Origin: Paenirhodobacter populi | GTDB taxonomy: Bacteria; Pseudomonadota; Alphaproteobacteria; Rhodobacterales; Rhodobacteraceae | Reading direction: 5' to 3' | Length of the DNA stretch: 64,000 nucleotides | Assembly (NCBI RefSeq): GCF_004022215.1 | Contig: NZ_SAUZ01000014.1 | Coordinates: 93,646 to 157,645, forward strand | Part shown: positions 8,040 to 17,322 of the stretch, piece after piece | Numbering within the stretch: position 1 is the first letter of the stretch | How the letters are laid out: every line of letters begins with the position of its first letter | Position numbers and translations under genes: made by a program | Notes under the pieces: model-generated | The model's input: the letters and a program-made list of their open reading frames with translations, nothing else | The model's database searches: none | What the model was told of the DNA's origin: nothing

Positions 8040-11000
8040 TTGCGCTTCACCCGGCTGCGTCTGAACGGCTTCAAGAGCTTCGTCGATCCGACGGACCTGA
8101 TCATCCACGACGGGCTGACCGGCGTCGTGGGGCCGAACGGCTGCGGCAAGTCGAACCTGCTGGAAGCCCTGCGGTGGGTGATGGGCGAAAACCGCCCCAC
8201 CGCGATGCGCGGCGAGGGGATGGAGGACGTGATCTTCGCCGGCGCCGCCACCCGCCCGGCACGCCCTTTCGCCGAGGTCTGCCTGTCGATCGACAACAGC
8301 GACCGGCTGGCCCCCGCGGGCTTCAACGAAAGCGACAGTCTGGAAATCGTGCGCCGCATCACCCGCGATGCCGGATCGGCCTACAAGGTCAACACCCGCG
8401 ACGTGCGGGCGCGCGACGTGCAGATGCTGTTCGCCGATGCCTCGACCGGGGCGCATTCGCCCGCGCTGGTCCGGCAGGGGCAGATCGCCGAGCTGATCAA
8501 CGCCCGGCCCAAGGCGCGGCGGCGGATCCTTGAGGAAGCGGCGGGCATTTCCGGCCTGTATCAGCGCCGCCACGAGGCGGAACTGAAGCTGAACGGCGCC
8601 GAACAGAACCTGCTGCGCGTCGATGACGTGCTGGAAAACCTCAACGGCCAGCTGGCGACGCTGGCCCGGCAGGCACGGCAGGCGGCGCGCTATCGCGAGA
8701 TCGGCACCGATCTGCGCCGGGCCGAGGGGATGCTGCTGTATCTGCGCTGGCACGAGGCCGATCTGGCCCGGGCCGAGGCCGAGGCGCAGCTGCGCGACCA
8801 CCTTGCCCTTGCCGCGCGCACCGAAACCGCCGCGCGCGAGGCGGCCGAGGCGCGGGCCGCGCTGGACGACCGCCTGCCCCCCCTGCGCGAGGAAGAGGCG
8901 ATCGCCGGCGCGATCCTGCAACGGCTGATGCTGCAACGCGAAACGCTGGACGATCAGGAACGGCAGGCGGCCGAGGCGATCGGCGCGCTCAAGGCCCGGA
9001 TCGCGCAGCTCGACCATGACGCGGAACGCGAGGCCGGGCTGAACCGCGACGCGGGCGAAACCATCGCCCGGCTGGAATGGGAAATGGCGCAGCTTGCCAA
9101 GGCGGCCGAGGGGCATGACGAAAAGCTGGCGCTGGCCGCCGAAGCCGCCGCCGAGGCCTCGGCCCTGTTGCAGGAACGCGAGGCGCAACTGGCGGAGATG
9201 ACCGAGGAGGTCGCCCGCCTTGCCGCCCGCCACGGCGCGGTGGCGCGGCAATTGTCGGACAGCCGGATGGCGCTCGAACGGTCCGAGGCGGAGGCGGAGG
9301 CCGCGCAGGAGGCCGTCGAAGAGGCCGCCGAAACGCTCGCCGCCGCCGGGGAGGCGTTCGAGGCCGCGCAGTCCGCGCAGGAAGAGGCGCAGGAGACCGC
9401 CGAGACCGCCGAAGAGGCGCTTGCCGCCGCCGAGGAAACCCGCGCCGACATCCTCGCCCGTGAAAGCGCCGCCCGCGCCGCGCGCAGCGAGGCCGAGGGC
9501 GAGGCCGGTGCGCTGCGGTCCGAGGTCACGGCGCTCGCCCGCCTGATCTCGCGCGAGGCGGGGGGCGACGATGCGCTGCTGAACCATGTCAGCGCCGCGC
9601 CGGGCTATGAAGCCGCGCTTGGCGCCGCGCTTGCCGATGACCTGAACGCCCCCGAGGCGGGCGAAGGGGCGACGGGCTGGGGCCTGCTGCCCGATTACCC
9701 CGCGCCGCAACCGCTGCCCGAAGGCGCAGCCCCGCTGGCCCCCCATGTCACCGTGCCGCCGGTTCTGGCGCGCCGGATCGGCCAGATCGGCGTGGTGCCC
9801 GATGCGGCGACGGGCCTGCGCCTGCAACCGGCGCTCGCCCCCGGCCAGCGGCTGGTGACGGCGGCGGGCGATCTGTGGCGGTGGGACGGGTTCCGCACAG
9901 CCGCCGGGGATGCGCCAAGCGCCGCCGCGCTGCGGCTGACGCAGATCAACCGTCTGGCCGGGCTTCAGGCCGACCTTGAAACCGCGGAAACCGCCGCCGC
10001 CGCCGCGCGCGACGGGCATGAGGCGCTGACCCGCGCGCTCGCCGATGCGACCGGCGCGGAAACCCGCGCGCGTGAGGCCCGCCGCGCCGCGGACCAGCGC
10101 CTGACTGATACCGGACGGGCCCTGTCGAAGGCCGAGGCGGAGCGGGCCCTGTCCTCGGGCAGGCTCGAATCCGCGCGGCTCGCCGTCGCGCGCCATGCCG
10201 AAGCCGCCCGCGCCGCCCGCGCCGCGCTGGATGAGGCAGAGGCGCAGGCCGCCGACCTGCCCGACATCGAGGGCGCGCGTTCCGAGGTGGATGCCGTCAA
10301 GATGACGGTCGAGGCCGCGCGGCTGACCATGCTGACCCGCCGCGCCAGCCATGACGACGTGCGCCGCGAGGGCGAGGCCCGCACCCGCCGCCGGCAGGAG
10401 GTGGTGAAGGAACTCTCGGGCTGGCGGCAACGGCTGGAAACGGCCGAACGTCGCGGCGCGGAACTCGCCGCCCGGCGCGAAGAGGCGCTGGCGGAGCTGG
10501 AAGACGCCGCCGCTCTGCCCGAGGAAATCGCCGAGCGGCGCGGCGATCTGGCCGAGCAGATCGACACCGCCCAGACCCGACGCGACGCCGCCACCGCCGC
10601 CCTGCGCGATGCGGAAAACGCCCTGCGCGCCGCGCAGACCGCCGAACGCGATTCCGAACGCGCCGCGGGCGACGCGCGCGAGGCCCGCGCCCGCACCGAA
10701 GCCCGCGTCGAAGCCTCGCGCGAGGCGCTGACGCTGGCGGCGGAGCGGATCGCCGAGGTGCTGGAAACCACGCCCGAGGCTCTGCATGCGAGCCTTGATC
10801 TCGACGGCGACCTGCCCCCGGCCGAGGTGCTCGAATCCGATGTCGCCCGGCTGAAACGCCAGCGCGAGGCGCTTGGCGCCGTCAACCTGCGCGCCGAGGA
10901 AGACGCGCAGGCGGTGCAGACCGAATTCGACACGCTGTCGCAGGAAAAGGCCGACCTTGAGGAAGCGATCCGCAAGCTGCGCGCCGGCATCGCCGGGCTG

Positions 11001-11492
11001 AACCGCGAGGGGCGCGAACGGCTGCTGGCCGCCTATGAACAGGTCAACGGCAATTTCAGCACGCTCTACACCCATCTGTTCGGCGGGGGCGAGGCGCGGC
11101 TGGTGCTGGTCGAATCCGACGATCCGCTGGAAGCGGGCCTTGAAATCATGTGCCAGCCGCCGGGCAAGAAGCTGTCCACCCTGTCGCTCCTGTCCGGGGG
11201 CGAACAGACGCTGACGGCTCTCGCCCTGATCTTCGCGGTGTTTCTGGCCAATCCCGCGCCCATCTGCGTGCTGGACGAGGTGGACGCGCCGCTCGACGAC
11301 GCGAACGTCACGCGGTTCTGCGACATGATGGACGAGATGACCCGGCGCACCGATACGCGCTTCCTCGTCATCACCCACCATGCGGTGACGATGAGCCGGA
11401 TGGACCGCCTGTTCGGCGTGACGATGCAGGAACAGGGCGTCAGCCAGCTGGTTTCCGTCGATCTGAAGCGCGCCGAGCAAATGGTCGCTTGA
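8040..11492 (+). CDS. smc: Chromosome segregation ATPase SMC
   Basis: SMC dimerises with ScpAB to form bacterial condensin. The 1150-residue protein has the N-terminal ATPase half with Walker A GPNGCGKSN near residue 32 and a Q-loop region. A long Ala/Glu/Arg-rich coiled coil follows, with a globular hinge at about residues 510-640 and a return coil. The C-terminal ATPase half has the signature LSLLSGGEQTL and Walker B CVLDEVDAPLDD. The start is a TTG at 8040 preceded by a G-rich CAGGGGG; no in-frame ATG lies close by. The coiled coils are exceptionally rich in alanine, as is common in high-GC alphaproteobacteria. Confidence 0.95.
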   Translation: MRFTRLRLNGFKSFVDPTDLIIHDGLTGVVGPNGCGKSNLLEALRWVMGENRPTAMRGEGMEDVIFAGAATRPARPFAEVCLSIDNSDRLAPAGFNESDSLEIVRRITRDAGSAYKVNTRDVRARDVQMLFADASTGAHSPALVRQGQIAELINARPKARRRILEEAAGISGLYQRRHEAELKLNGAEQNLLRVDDVLENLNGQLATLARQARQAARYREIGTDLRRAEGMLLYLRWHEADLARAEAEAQLRDHLALAARTETAAREAAEARAALDDRLPPLREEEAIAGAILQRLMLQRETLDDQERQAAEAIGALKARIAQLDHDAEREAGLNRDAGETIARLEWEMAQLAKAAEGHDEKLALAAEAAAEASALLQEREAQLAEMTEEVARLAARHGAVARQLSDSRMALERSEAEAEAAQEAVEEAAETLAAAGEAFEAAQSAQEEAQETAETAEEALAAAEETRADILARESAARAARSEAEGEAGALRSEVTALARLISREAGGDDALLNHVSAAPGYEAALGAALADDLNAPEAGEGATGWGLLPDYPAPQPLPEGAAPLAPHVTVPPVLARRIGQIGVVPDAATGLRLQPALAPGQRLVTAAGDLWRWDGFRTAAGDAPSAAALRLTQINRLAGLQADLETAETAAAAARDGHEALTRALADATGAETRAREARRAADQRLTDTGRALSKAEAERALSSGRLESARLAVARHAEAARAARAALDEAEAQAADLPDIEGARSEVDAVKMTVEAARLTMLTRRASHDDVRREGEARTRRRQEVVKELSGWRQRLETAERRGAELAARREEALAELEDAAALPEEIAERRGDLAEQIDTAQTRRDAATAALRDAENALRAAQTAERDSERAAGDAREARARTEARVEASREALTLAAERIAEVLETTPEALHASLDLDGDLPPAEVLESDVARLKRQREALGAVNLRAEEDAQAVQTEFDTLSQEKADLEEAIRKLRAGIAGLNREGRERLLAAYEQVNGNFSTLYTHLFGGGEARLVLVESDDPLEAGLEIMCQPPGKKLSTLSLLSGGEQTLTALALIFAVFLANPAPICVLDEVDAPLDDANVTRFCDMMDEMTRRTDTRFLVITHHAVTMSRMDRLFGVTMQEQGVSQLVSVDLKRAEQMVA

Positions 11493-11550
11493 AGCCCCGC
11501 CCGGGCCGCCCTACCGTCCGGGCAAACTGGTCACATCCCGGAGAGACATC

Positions 11551-12009
11551 ATGAGCAAGATCGACGCACGCCTTCAGGAACTGGGAATCGAACTGCCCGC
11601 CGCGCCCGCGCCGGCGGCGAATTATGTGCCCTATGTGCTGTCGGGCGGCCAGCTTTTCGTCTCGGGTCAGGTTTCGGCGGGGCCGGACGGGCTGATCCTC
11701 GGCAAGCTGGGCGACGGTTTGACGGTCGAGGATGGCGCCGCCGCCGCGCGCCGCTGCGGGCTGTCGCTGATCGCGCAGGCGAAGGCCGCGCTTGGCGATC
11801 TGGACCGCGTGGCGCGGGTGGTGAAGCTGGTGGGCTTCGTCAATTCCACCGCCGGTTTCGGCGATCAGCCGAAGGTGGTGAACGGCTGTTCCGACCTGAT
11901 GGTCGAGGTCTTCGGCGATGCCGGGCGGCATGCGCGCTCGGCGGTGTCGGCGGCCTCGCTGCCTTTCGGCGTCGCGGTGGAGATCGAGGCGATCTTCGAG
12001 GTGAAATGA
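11551..12009 (+). CDS. RidA-family protein
   Basis: A 152-residue member of the YjgF/YER057c/UK114 family. RidA enzymes deaminate reactive enamine/imine intermediates, protecting PLP enzymes. The visible core is YVLSGGQLFVSGQV, then the central helix AKAALGDLDRVARVVKLVGFVNS and the late RSAVSAASLPFGVAVEIEAI; the Arg in HARSAV matches the substrate-carboxylate Arg. The length and N-terminus fit the long RidA subgroup often annotated only at family level. SD GGAGAG lies just before the ATG. The stop overlaps the next gene by ATGA. Confidence 0.9.
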   Translation: MSKIDARLQELGIELPAAPAPAANYVPYVLSGGQLFVSGQVSAGPDGLILGKLGDGLTVEDGAAAARRCGLSLIAQAKAALGDLDRVARVVKLVGFVNSTAGFGDQPKVVNGCSDLMVEVFGDAGRHARSAVSAASLPFGVAVEIEAIFEVK

Positions 12010-12761
12010 TGCTGGACCCGGATTTCCTGCGCCTGCCCTTTGCGCATCGCGGCTATCACGATGCGGAACGGCCGGAAAACAGCCTGTCGGCGGCGCGGGC
12101 GGCGATCGCGGCGGGCTACGGGATCGAATGCGACCTGCAACTGTCCTCGGATGGCGTGCCGGTGGTGTTCCACGACTACGACCTGCGCCGCCTGACCGGC
12201 CGCGCGGGCCGGGTGCAGATGCAGACCGCCGACGAACTGGCCGCCACGCGGCTTTCGGGCAGCGACGACACCATCCCGACGCTGACGGAATTTCTGGCCG
12301 AGGTCGCGGGCCGGGCGCCGCTCCTGGTCGAGATCAAGGACCAGGATGGCGGCATGGGGCCGACGGACGGGCGGCTCGAAGCCGCCGCCGCGCAGCTTTT
12401 GCGCGACTACGCGGGTCCCTTGGCGGTGATGTCCTTCAATCCCCATGCGATCGAGGCTTTTCGGCGCACCGCCCCCGGCATCGCGGTGGGGCTGACGACC
12501 TCGGCCTATGGACCCGACTGGACGCTGCTGCCGCCCGCGACGCGCGACCGCCTGCGGGCGATCCCGGACTATGACAGGCTGGGCTGCGATTTCATCTCGC
12601 ACGAGGCGTCGGACCTGAACAATCCGCGCGTGGCGGAGCTGAAGGCCGCGGGCGCGCGCATCCTGTGCTGGACGATCCGTTCGCCCGAGGCCGAGGAAAA
12701 GGCGCGCAGGGTCGCCCACAACATCACCTTCGAGAACTATCCGGCCCCGATCCCCGCTTGA
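12006..12761 (+). CDS. ugpQ: Glycerophosphodiester phosphodiesterase
   Basis: A 251-residue cytoplasmic GDPD that hydrolyses glycerophosphodiesters to glycerol-3-phosphate and an alcohol. The active site is clear: FAHRGYHDAERPENS near the N-terminus, GIECDLQLSSDGVPVVFHD (metal-binding Glu/Asp and the second His), and a late AAGARILCWTI strand. There is no signal peptide, consistent with a UgpQ-type cytoplasmic enzyme. It is translationally coupled to the RidA gene and followed by a FemAB-like gene after 43 bases. Confidence 0.9.
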   Translation: MMLDPDFLRLPFAHRGYHDAERPENSLSAARAAIAAGYGIECDLQLSSDGVPVVFHDYDLRRLTGRAGRVQMQTADELAATRLSGSDDTIPTLTEFLAEVAGRAPLLVEIKDQDGGMGPTDGRLEAAAAQLLRDYAGPLAVMSFNPHAIEAFRRTAPGIAVGLTTSAYGPDWTLLPPATRDRLRAIPDYDRLGCDFISHEASDLNNPRVAELKAAGARILCWTIRSPEAEEKARRVAHNITFENYPAPIPA

Positions 12762-12804
12762 CGCGGCGGCAACCGGCATCATCCTTGGGCGGAGAGGAAC
12801 AGGG

Positions 12805-13974
12805 ATGACCGACGCGATCGAGATCACGCTGGCCCCCGGGGTGCAGGCGATCCCCGAGGCCGACTGGAACGCCTGCGCCTGCCCCGAGGCGGCGCAGGGC
12901 GGGCGCCCGCTGGACCCGTTCACCACCCATGCCTTCCTGTCGGCGCTGGAAAGCTCGGGTTCCGTCGGGGACGGCACCGGCTGGCTGCCGCGCCCGATGG
13001 TCGCGCGACAGGGCGGGCGGGTGATCGCGGTGGCGGCGCTTTACCTGAAATCCCATTCGCAGGGCGAATATGTCTTCGATCACGGCTGGGCCGATGCCTA
13101 TGAACGCGCGGGCGGCAGCTATTATCCCAAGCTGCAATGTTCCGTCCCGTTTTCGCCGGTCAACGGCCGGCGCCTGCTGACCCGCCCCGGATTCGAGGCC
13201 GAGGGCCGCGCCGCGCTGCTGCAGGGCATGGAAACGGTGGCGACGCAGGCGGACCTGTCCTCGGCCCACATCACCTTCTGCCCGCCGGAGGAGGTGACCG
13301 CCGCCACCGATCGCGGCTGGCTGCTACGCGAGGGCGAACAGTTCCACTGGTTCAATCGCGGCTATCGCAGCTTTGACGATTTCCTCGCCGCGCTCGCCTC
13401 GCGCAAGCGCAAGGCGATCCGCAAGGAACGCGAACGGGCGCAGGCCTTTGGCGGCACGATCCGGGCGCTGACCGGCGACGACATCCTGCCCGCGCATTGG
13501 GACGCGATGTGGGACTTCTATCAGGACACCGGCAGCCGCAAATGGGGGCGCCCCTACCTGACGCGCGCATTCTTTGACGCGCTGCACGGGATGCGGCGCG
13601 ATGTGCTGCTGATTCTGGCGGAGCGCGACGGAGAGCCGGTGGCCGGGGCGCTGAACCTGATCGGGCGCGACACGCTGTTCGGCCGCTACTGGGGCTGCAC
13701 CGAGGATCACGCCTTCCTGCATTTCGAGCTGTGCTACCATCAGGCCACCGAATGGGCCATTGCGCAGGGGCTGAGCCGGGTCGAGGCAGGCGCGCAGGGG
13801 GAACACAAGCTCGCGCGTGGCTACCTGCCCGTGGCGACCCATTCCGTCCACTGGATCGCGCATCCCGGCCTGCGCCGCGCGGTGGCGGCCTTTCTGGATG
13901 ACGAACGCGCGGCGGTCAGCGCGGATATCTCGGCGCTCAGCGATCTGGGACCCTATCGGAAGGACGGGGACTGA
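12805..13974 (+). CDS. GNAT/FemAB-like protein (DUF482, peptidoglycan-recognition family)
   Basis: A 389-residue protein of the family named peptidogalycan biosynthesis/recognition in Pfam. It has a tandem GNAT-like fold related to FemAB aminoacyltransferases. Recognisable segments are PLDPFTTHAFLSALE near the N-terminus, HGWADAYERAGGSYYPKLQCSVPFSP, the basic SRKRKAIRKERERA, YQDTGSRKWGRPYLTR, and the C-terminal EAGAQGEHKLARGY. The biochemical function of this family has not, to my knowledge, been established. A good SD (GGAGAGGAA) precedes the ATG. Confidence 0.85.
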   Translation: MTDAIEITLAPGVQAIPEADWNACACPEAAQGGRPLDPFTTHAFLSALESSGSVGDGTGWLPRPMVARQGGRVIAVAALYLKSHSQGEYVFDHGWADAYERAGGSYYPKLQCSVPFSPVNGRRLLTRPGFEAEGRAALLQGMETVATQADLSSAHITFCPPEEVTAATDRGWLLREGEQFHWFNRGYRSFDDFLAALASRKRKAIRKERERAQAFGGTIRALTGDDILPAHWDAMWDFYQDTGSRKWGRPYLTRAFFDALHGMRRDVLLILAERDGEPVAGALNLIGRDTLFGRYWGCTEDHAFLHFELCYHQATEWAIAQGLSRVEAGAQGEHKLARGYLPVATHSVHWIAHPGLRRAVAAFLDDERAAVSADISALSDLGPYRKDGD

Positions 13975-14024
13975 ACCGATTTCGGCTCATCCGGTTTGCG
14001 CCGTTTCGGAATCGGTGAGGGCGC

Positions 14025-14078
14025 AGGGGGCGCTGCCCCCTCGCGGCTTCACCGCTCACCCCCGGGATATTTATGGAA
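14025..14078 (+). repeat. Double-hairpin intergenic repeat, copy D
   Basis: Hairpin 1 is the loop variant AGGGGGCGCTGCCCCCT. Hairpin 2 is GCGG-CTTCA-CCGC. CCCCCGGGATATTTATGG and tail GGAAGAATGAAGG follow. It lies between the convergent FemAB-like and peroxiredoxin genes. Confidence 0.9.
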
Positions 14079-14194
14079 GAATGAAGGCAGGAGGCCATTC
14101 AGGCGGCGTGGGGCGCGTTTCGGGGCGAACAGGGAAAGCCTTAGCCGGGAGGGGGCGGGCCTCCTCCCGGCGGATTTCAGGGATGGGCCCCGGA

Positions 14195-14683
14195 TTACAC
14201 GACTTCGAGGATCGCCTCGCCGCCCGAGACTTCGCAGACGCCGGGGGTTTCTTCCTGATTCAGGACCTTGACCACGCCGTCCTCGACCACCATCGCATAG
14301 CGCAGCGAGCGGTTGATCAGCCCGGCCGGCGGGGCCGAGAAATTCATCCCGATCGCGGTGGTGAAGGCGCTTTCGGCATCGGCCAGCATGGTGATGCCCG
14401 CCGCCGTCGCGCCGGTCGATTCGCCCCAGGCCTTCAGCACGAAGGGGTCGTTGACGGAGATGCAGATCACCTCCTCGACGCCCTTTTCCTTCAGCGCGTC
14501 GATGACGCGGATGAAGCTCGGCACATGGGCGGTGGTGCAGACGCCGGTGAAGGCGCCCGGCACGGCGAAGATCACGATCTTGCGGCCCTTCATCTTTTCG
14601 CCGAGGCTGACCGTTTCCGGCCCGGCGTCGCCAAGCCGCAGAAGCGTCGCGCCCGGCAGAACCTCACCCTTTTCAATGCTCAT
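14195..14683 (-). CDS. Peroxiredoxin, Prx5/glutaredoxin-type
   Basis: A 162-residue thiol peroxidase reducing hydrogen peroxide and organic hydroperoxides. The peroxidatic cysteine lies in PGAFTGVCTTAHVPSF near residue 48. A Cys in the C-terminal TPGVCEVSGGEAIL is placed where a resolving Cys could act. The start at 14683 (MSIEKGEVLPG) follows GAGAGGGACAAG, a better ribosome-binding context than the longer open frame to 14731. It is divergent from the flavoprotein gene at 14758 with about 70 bases between, so the two may share a control region. Confidence 0.92.
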   Translation of the reverse strand: MSIEKGEVLPGATLLRLGDAGPETVSLGEKMKGRKIVIFAVPGAFTGVCTTAHVPSFIRVIDALKEKGVEEVICISVNDPFVLKAWGESTGATAAGITMLADAESAFTTAIGMNFSAPPAGLINRSLRYAMVVEDGVVKVLNQEETPGVCEVSGGEAILEVV

Positions 14684-14757
14684 CTTGTCCCTCTCGCGTT
14701 GCACAGGATCAGGGGGAGGATATAGGGTCACGCCGCAGGACGACCAGAGGGAATGTG

Positions 14758-15969
14758 ATGGGACAGGAAGGTGCGGGGATCGTCGTCGTGGGCGGCGGGC
14801 AGGCGGCGGCCTCGATCGCGGCGAAGCTGCGCGGGCTGGGCTATGTCGGCGCGGTGACGGTGATCGGCGCGGAGCCGGTGCCCCCCTATCAGCGCCCCCC
14901 CCTGTCGAAAGGCTACCTGCTGGGAGAGATGCCGCTGGACCGGCTGACGCTGCGTGGCGACGACTGGTGGGCGGCGAACGGCGTCACCCTGCGGATGGGC
15001 ACGCGCGTCACGGGCATCGACCGCGCCGCCAAGACCGTGCAGACGGAGGCCGGCGTGATCGGCTATGAACAGCTCGCGCTCTGCACCGGGGCCAGCCCGC
15101 GCCGCCTGCCCGCCACCATCGGCGGCGATCTGCCCGGCGTCTTCACCGTGCGCAATCTGGCCGATGTCGATGCGATGGCGCCCGAGTTCCGGCCCGGACG
15201 GCGGCTGGTGGTGATCGGCGGCGGCTATATCGGGCTGGAGGCGGCGGCGGTGGCGCGCAAGCTCGGCCTGACCGTCACGCTGGTCGAGGCGGCGGCGCGC
15301 ATCCTTGGCCGTGTCGCCTGCGCCGAAACCGCCGATGCGATCCGCGCGCTGCACCGCGCCCACGGGGTGGAGATCATCGAGGGCACCGGGCTGAAGCGCC
15401 TGACGGGCGACAGCCACGTCACCGGGGCCGAGCTGACGGACGGGCGCCTCATCCCCGCCGATTTTGTCATCACCGGCATCGGCGTGACGCCGGATGCGGC
15501 GCTGGCGCAGGCCGCGGGGCTGACCGTGGCGAATGGCATCGCGGTGGATGAATATTGCCGCACCGCCGATCCGGCGATCTGGGCGGCGGGGGATTGCGCC
15601 TCCTTCCCCCATGCGGGCGAGAGGCTGCGGCTGGAAAGCGTCGGCAACGCCATCGACATGGGCGAGACGGTGGCGGCGAACATGCTGGGCGCGAACCGGC
15701 CCTATCTGCCGAAACCGTGGTTCTGGTCGGATCAGTTCGACGCGAAACTGCAGATCGCCGGGCTGAACACCGGCCATGACCGGGTGGTGACGCGGCACGC
15801 GGAGGGCGGCCTGTCCAACTGGTATTTCCGCGGGGACCGGCTGCTCGCCGTCGATGCGCTGAACGACCCGCGCGCCTTTATGGTCGGCAAGCGCCTGATC
15901 GAGGGGGCCAAACCCGTCACCCCCGCACAGATCGAAACCGCCCCCGATCTGAAGGTGCTGCTGAAATGA
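14758..15969 (+). CDS. FAD-dependent ferredoxin/rubredoxin reductase-like oxidoreductase
   Basis: A 403-residue pyridine-nucleotide oxidoreductase of the putidaredoxin/rhodocoxin reductase type, passing NAD(P)H electrons to a [2Fe-2S] ferredoxin or a monooxygenase. Features are an FAD dinucleotide fold (VVVGGGQAAASIAAKLRGLG), PPYQRPPLSKGYL, an NAD(P)H fold (VVIGGGYIGLEAAAVARKLG), WAAGDCAS for flavin binding, and a C-terminal reductase dimerisation domain starting PWFWSDQFD. No ferredoxin or P450 gene is adjacent, so the electron acceptor is unknown. ATG 14758 is preferred; GTG 14755 is in frame. The stop overlaps rsmD. Confidence 0.88.
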   Translation: MGQEGAGIVVVGGGQAAASIAAKLRGLGYVGAVTVIGAEPVPPYQRPPLSKGYLLGEMPLDRLTLRGDDWWAANGVTLRMGTRVTGIDRAAKTVQTEAGVIGYEQLALCTGASPRRLPATIGGDLPGVFTVRNLADVDAMAPEFRPGRRLVVIGGGYIGLEAAAVARKLGLTVTLVEAAARILGRVACAETADAIRALHRAHGVEIIEGTGLKRLTGDSHVTGAELTDGRLIPADFVITGIGVTPDAALAQAAGLTVANGIAVDEYCRTADPAIWAAGDCASFPHAGERLRLESVGNAIDMGETVAANMLGANRPYLPKPWFWSDQFDAKLQIAGLNTGHDRVVTRHAEGGLSNWYFRGDRLLAVDALNDPRAFMVGKRLIEGAKPVTPAQIETAPDLKVLLK

Positions 15970-16529
15970 GGATCATCGGCGGAGACAGGCGCGGACTGAA
16001 ACTGGCCGATGTCGGCGAAGGCGACGCCCCGGCGCATCTGCGGCCGACAACGGACCGGGTGCGGGAATCGATCTTCAACCTGCTCATCAACGGCACGCAT
16101 GGCAATCCGCTGCCGGGGGCGCGGGTGCTCGACCTCTTCGCCGGGACGGGGGCATTGGGGCTCGAGGCGCTGTCGCGCGGCGCGGCGCGGGTGGCCTTCG
16201 TCGATGACGGGGCTGCGGCGCGCGCGCTCCTGCGCCGCAACATAGATCTGATGCGGGCGATGGGCGTGACCGATGTCTGGCGCCGGGACGCGACGAACAT
16301 GGGGCCGTGCCGGGGGGCGGGATATGACCTGATCTTCCTCGACCCGCCCTACGGGATGGGTCTGGGCGAAAAGGCGGTGGCCTCCTGCCTCGCGAACGGC
16401 TGGTTCGCCCCCGGTGCCATGCTGGTGTGGGAGGAAAGCGCCCCGCCCACGGTGCCCGCGCCCCTTGAACAGATCGACCAGCGCCGCTACGGCGATACCC
16501 TCATCACCCTTGCAAGGATGCCGTCATGA
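15966..16529 (+). CDS. rsmD: 16S rRNA (guanine-966-N2)-methyltransferase
   Basis: RsmD methylates G966 of 16S rRNA in the assembled 30S subunit. The 187-residue protein starts RIIGGDRRGLKL and contains RPTTDRVRESIFNLL, the SAM-binding VLDLFAGTGALGLEALSRGA, and the catalytic LIFLDPPYGMG (DPPY, N-methylation of an exocyclic amine). The start overlaps the upstream stop and its stop overlaps the HAD gene (ATGA at 16526), so the three genes are one translationally coupled unit. Confidence 0.94.
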   Translation: MRIIGGDRRGLKLADVGEGDAPAHLRPTTDRVRESIFNLLINGTHGNPLPGARVLDLFAGTGALGLEALSRGAARVAFVDDGAAARALLRRNIDLMRAMGVTDVWRRDATNMGPCRGAGYDLIFLDPPYGMGLGEKAVASCLANGWFAPGAMLVWEESAPPTVPAPLEQIDQRRYGDTLITLARMPS

Positions 16530-17173
16530 AGCCTCAGGCCGTTCTGTTCGATTGCGATGGCGTCCTCGTGGACAGCGAGCCGGTGACCTTCGCCCTGATC
16601 CAAGAGGATTTCGCCGCCCACGGGCTGCACATGACCATCCCGGAACTGGAACCCCTGTTCATCGGCCATACGATCGAGGAAACCGGCCGTTACGCCCGTG
16701 CCCACGGCGCCGATCTGCCCGCCGGCTGGGCCGACGGCTTCTACGACCGGATGTGCGAACGTCTGGCGCAGGGCACCGCGCTGATGCCCGGCGTGCCGGA
16801 ACTGCTCGACGCGCTCGACCGGGCAGGCGTCCCCTATGCCGTCGGCTCGAACGGCCGGATGCAGAAGATGCGCGCGACCCTTGGCCAGCATCCCGCGATC
16901 TGGGCAAAGCTCAAGGACCGGCTGTTTTCCGGGCAGGATCTGGGCTGCCCGAAACCCGCGCCGGACCTCTATCTGACGGCGGCGCGCGCGCTGAACGCCG
17001 ATCCCGCGCATTGCGTCGTGATGGAGGATACGCCGACCGGCGCAAGGGCCGGCATCGCGGCGGGGATGCGCGTCCTCGGCTATGCGCCGCACGAGGTGAA
17101 TCCGGATCTGCGCGCGGTAGGGGCGGAAATCGTCACCTCGATGTTCGAGGTGCCGAGGCTCCTGAACCTCTAG
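16526..17173 (+). CDS. HAD-superfamily phosphatase (phosphoglycolate phosphatase/PGMB-like)
   Basis: A 215-residue haloacid dehalogenase hydrolase with an alpha-helical cap after motif I. Motif I is FDCDGVLVDSE at residues 8-18, motif II the Ser in VGSNG, motif III the Lys in CPKPAPDLYL, and motif IV VVMEDTPTGARAG. This matches the GpH/beta-phosphoglucomutase-like subfamily; the natural phosphate ester is not readable from sequence. It ends the flavoprotein-rsmD-HAD operon, with a repeat copy 52 bases downstream. Confidence 0.88.
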   Translation: MKPQAVLFDCDGVLVDSEPVTFALIQEDFAAHGLHMTIPELEPLFIGHTIEETGRYARAHGADLPAGWADGFYDRMCERLAQGTALMPGVPELLDALDRAGVPYAVGSNGRMQKMRATLGQHPAIWAKLKDRLFSGQDLGCPKPAPDLYLTAARALNADPAHCVVMEDTPTGARAGIAAGMRVLGYAPHEVNPDLRAVGAEIVTSMFEVPRLLNL

Positions 17174-17224
17174 CCCGCCATCCGTCAGAGCGCATCGAAA
17201 CCCGCCGCCCCCTGCCCTTCATCT

Positions 17225-17283
17225 TTCCAAAAATATCCCGGGGGTGAATTTGCGCGCATGCGCAAAGAGGGGGCTGGCCCCCT
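17225..17283 (-). repeat. Double-hairpin intergenic repeat, copy E
   Basis: On the minus strand: AGGGGGCCAGCCCCCT, then a long hairpin 2 TTTGCGC-ATGC-GCGCAAA (7 pairs), then the conserved block with one change (ATATTTTTGG instead of ATATTTATGG). It lies between the convergent HAD and map genes. Confidence 0.88.
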
Positions 17284-17322
17284 GCGCCCTGTCCACAACC
17301 GCACCGGATCAGGAAATCGCGC

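Noticed and set aside
7797..11480. A 1227-codon minus-strand open frame opposite smc
   Set aside because: Antisense to the SMC coiled coil; its repeated Gly/Leu/Arg pattern reflects the Ala/Glu codons on the other strand.
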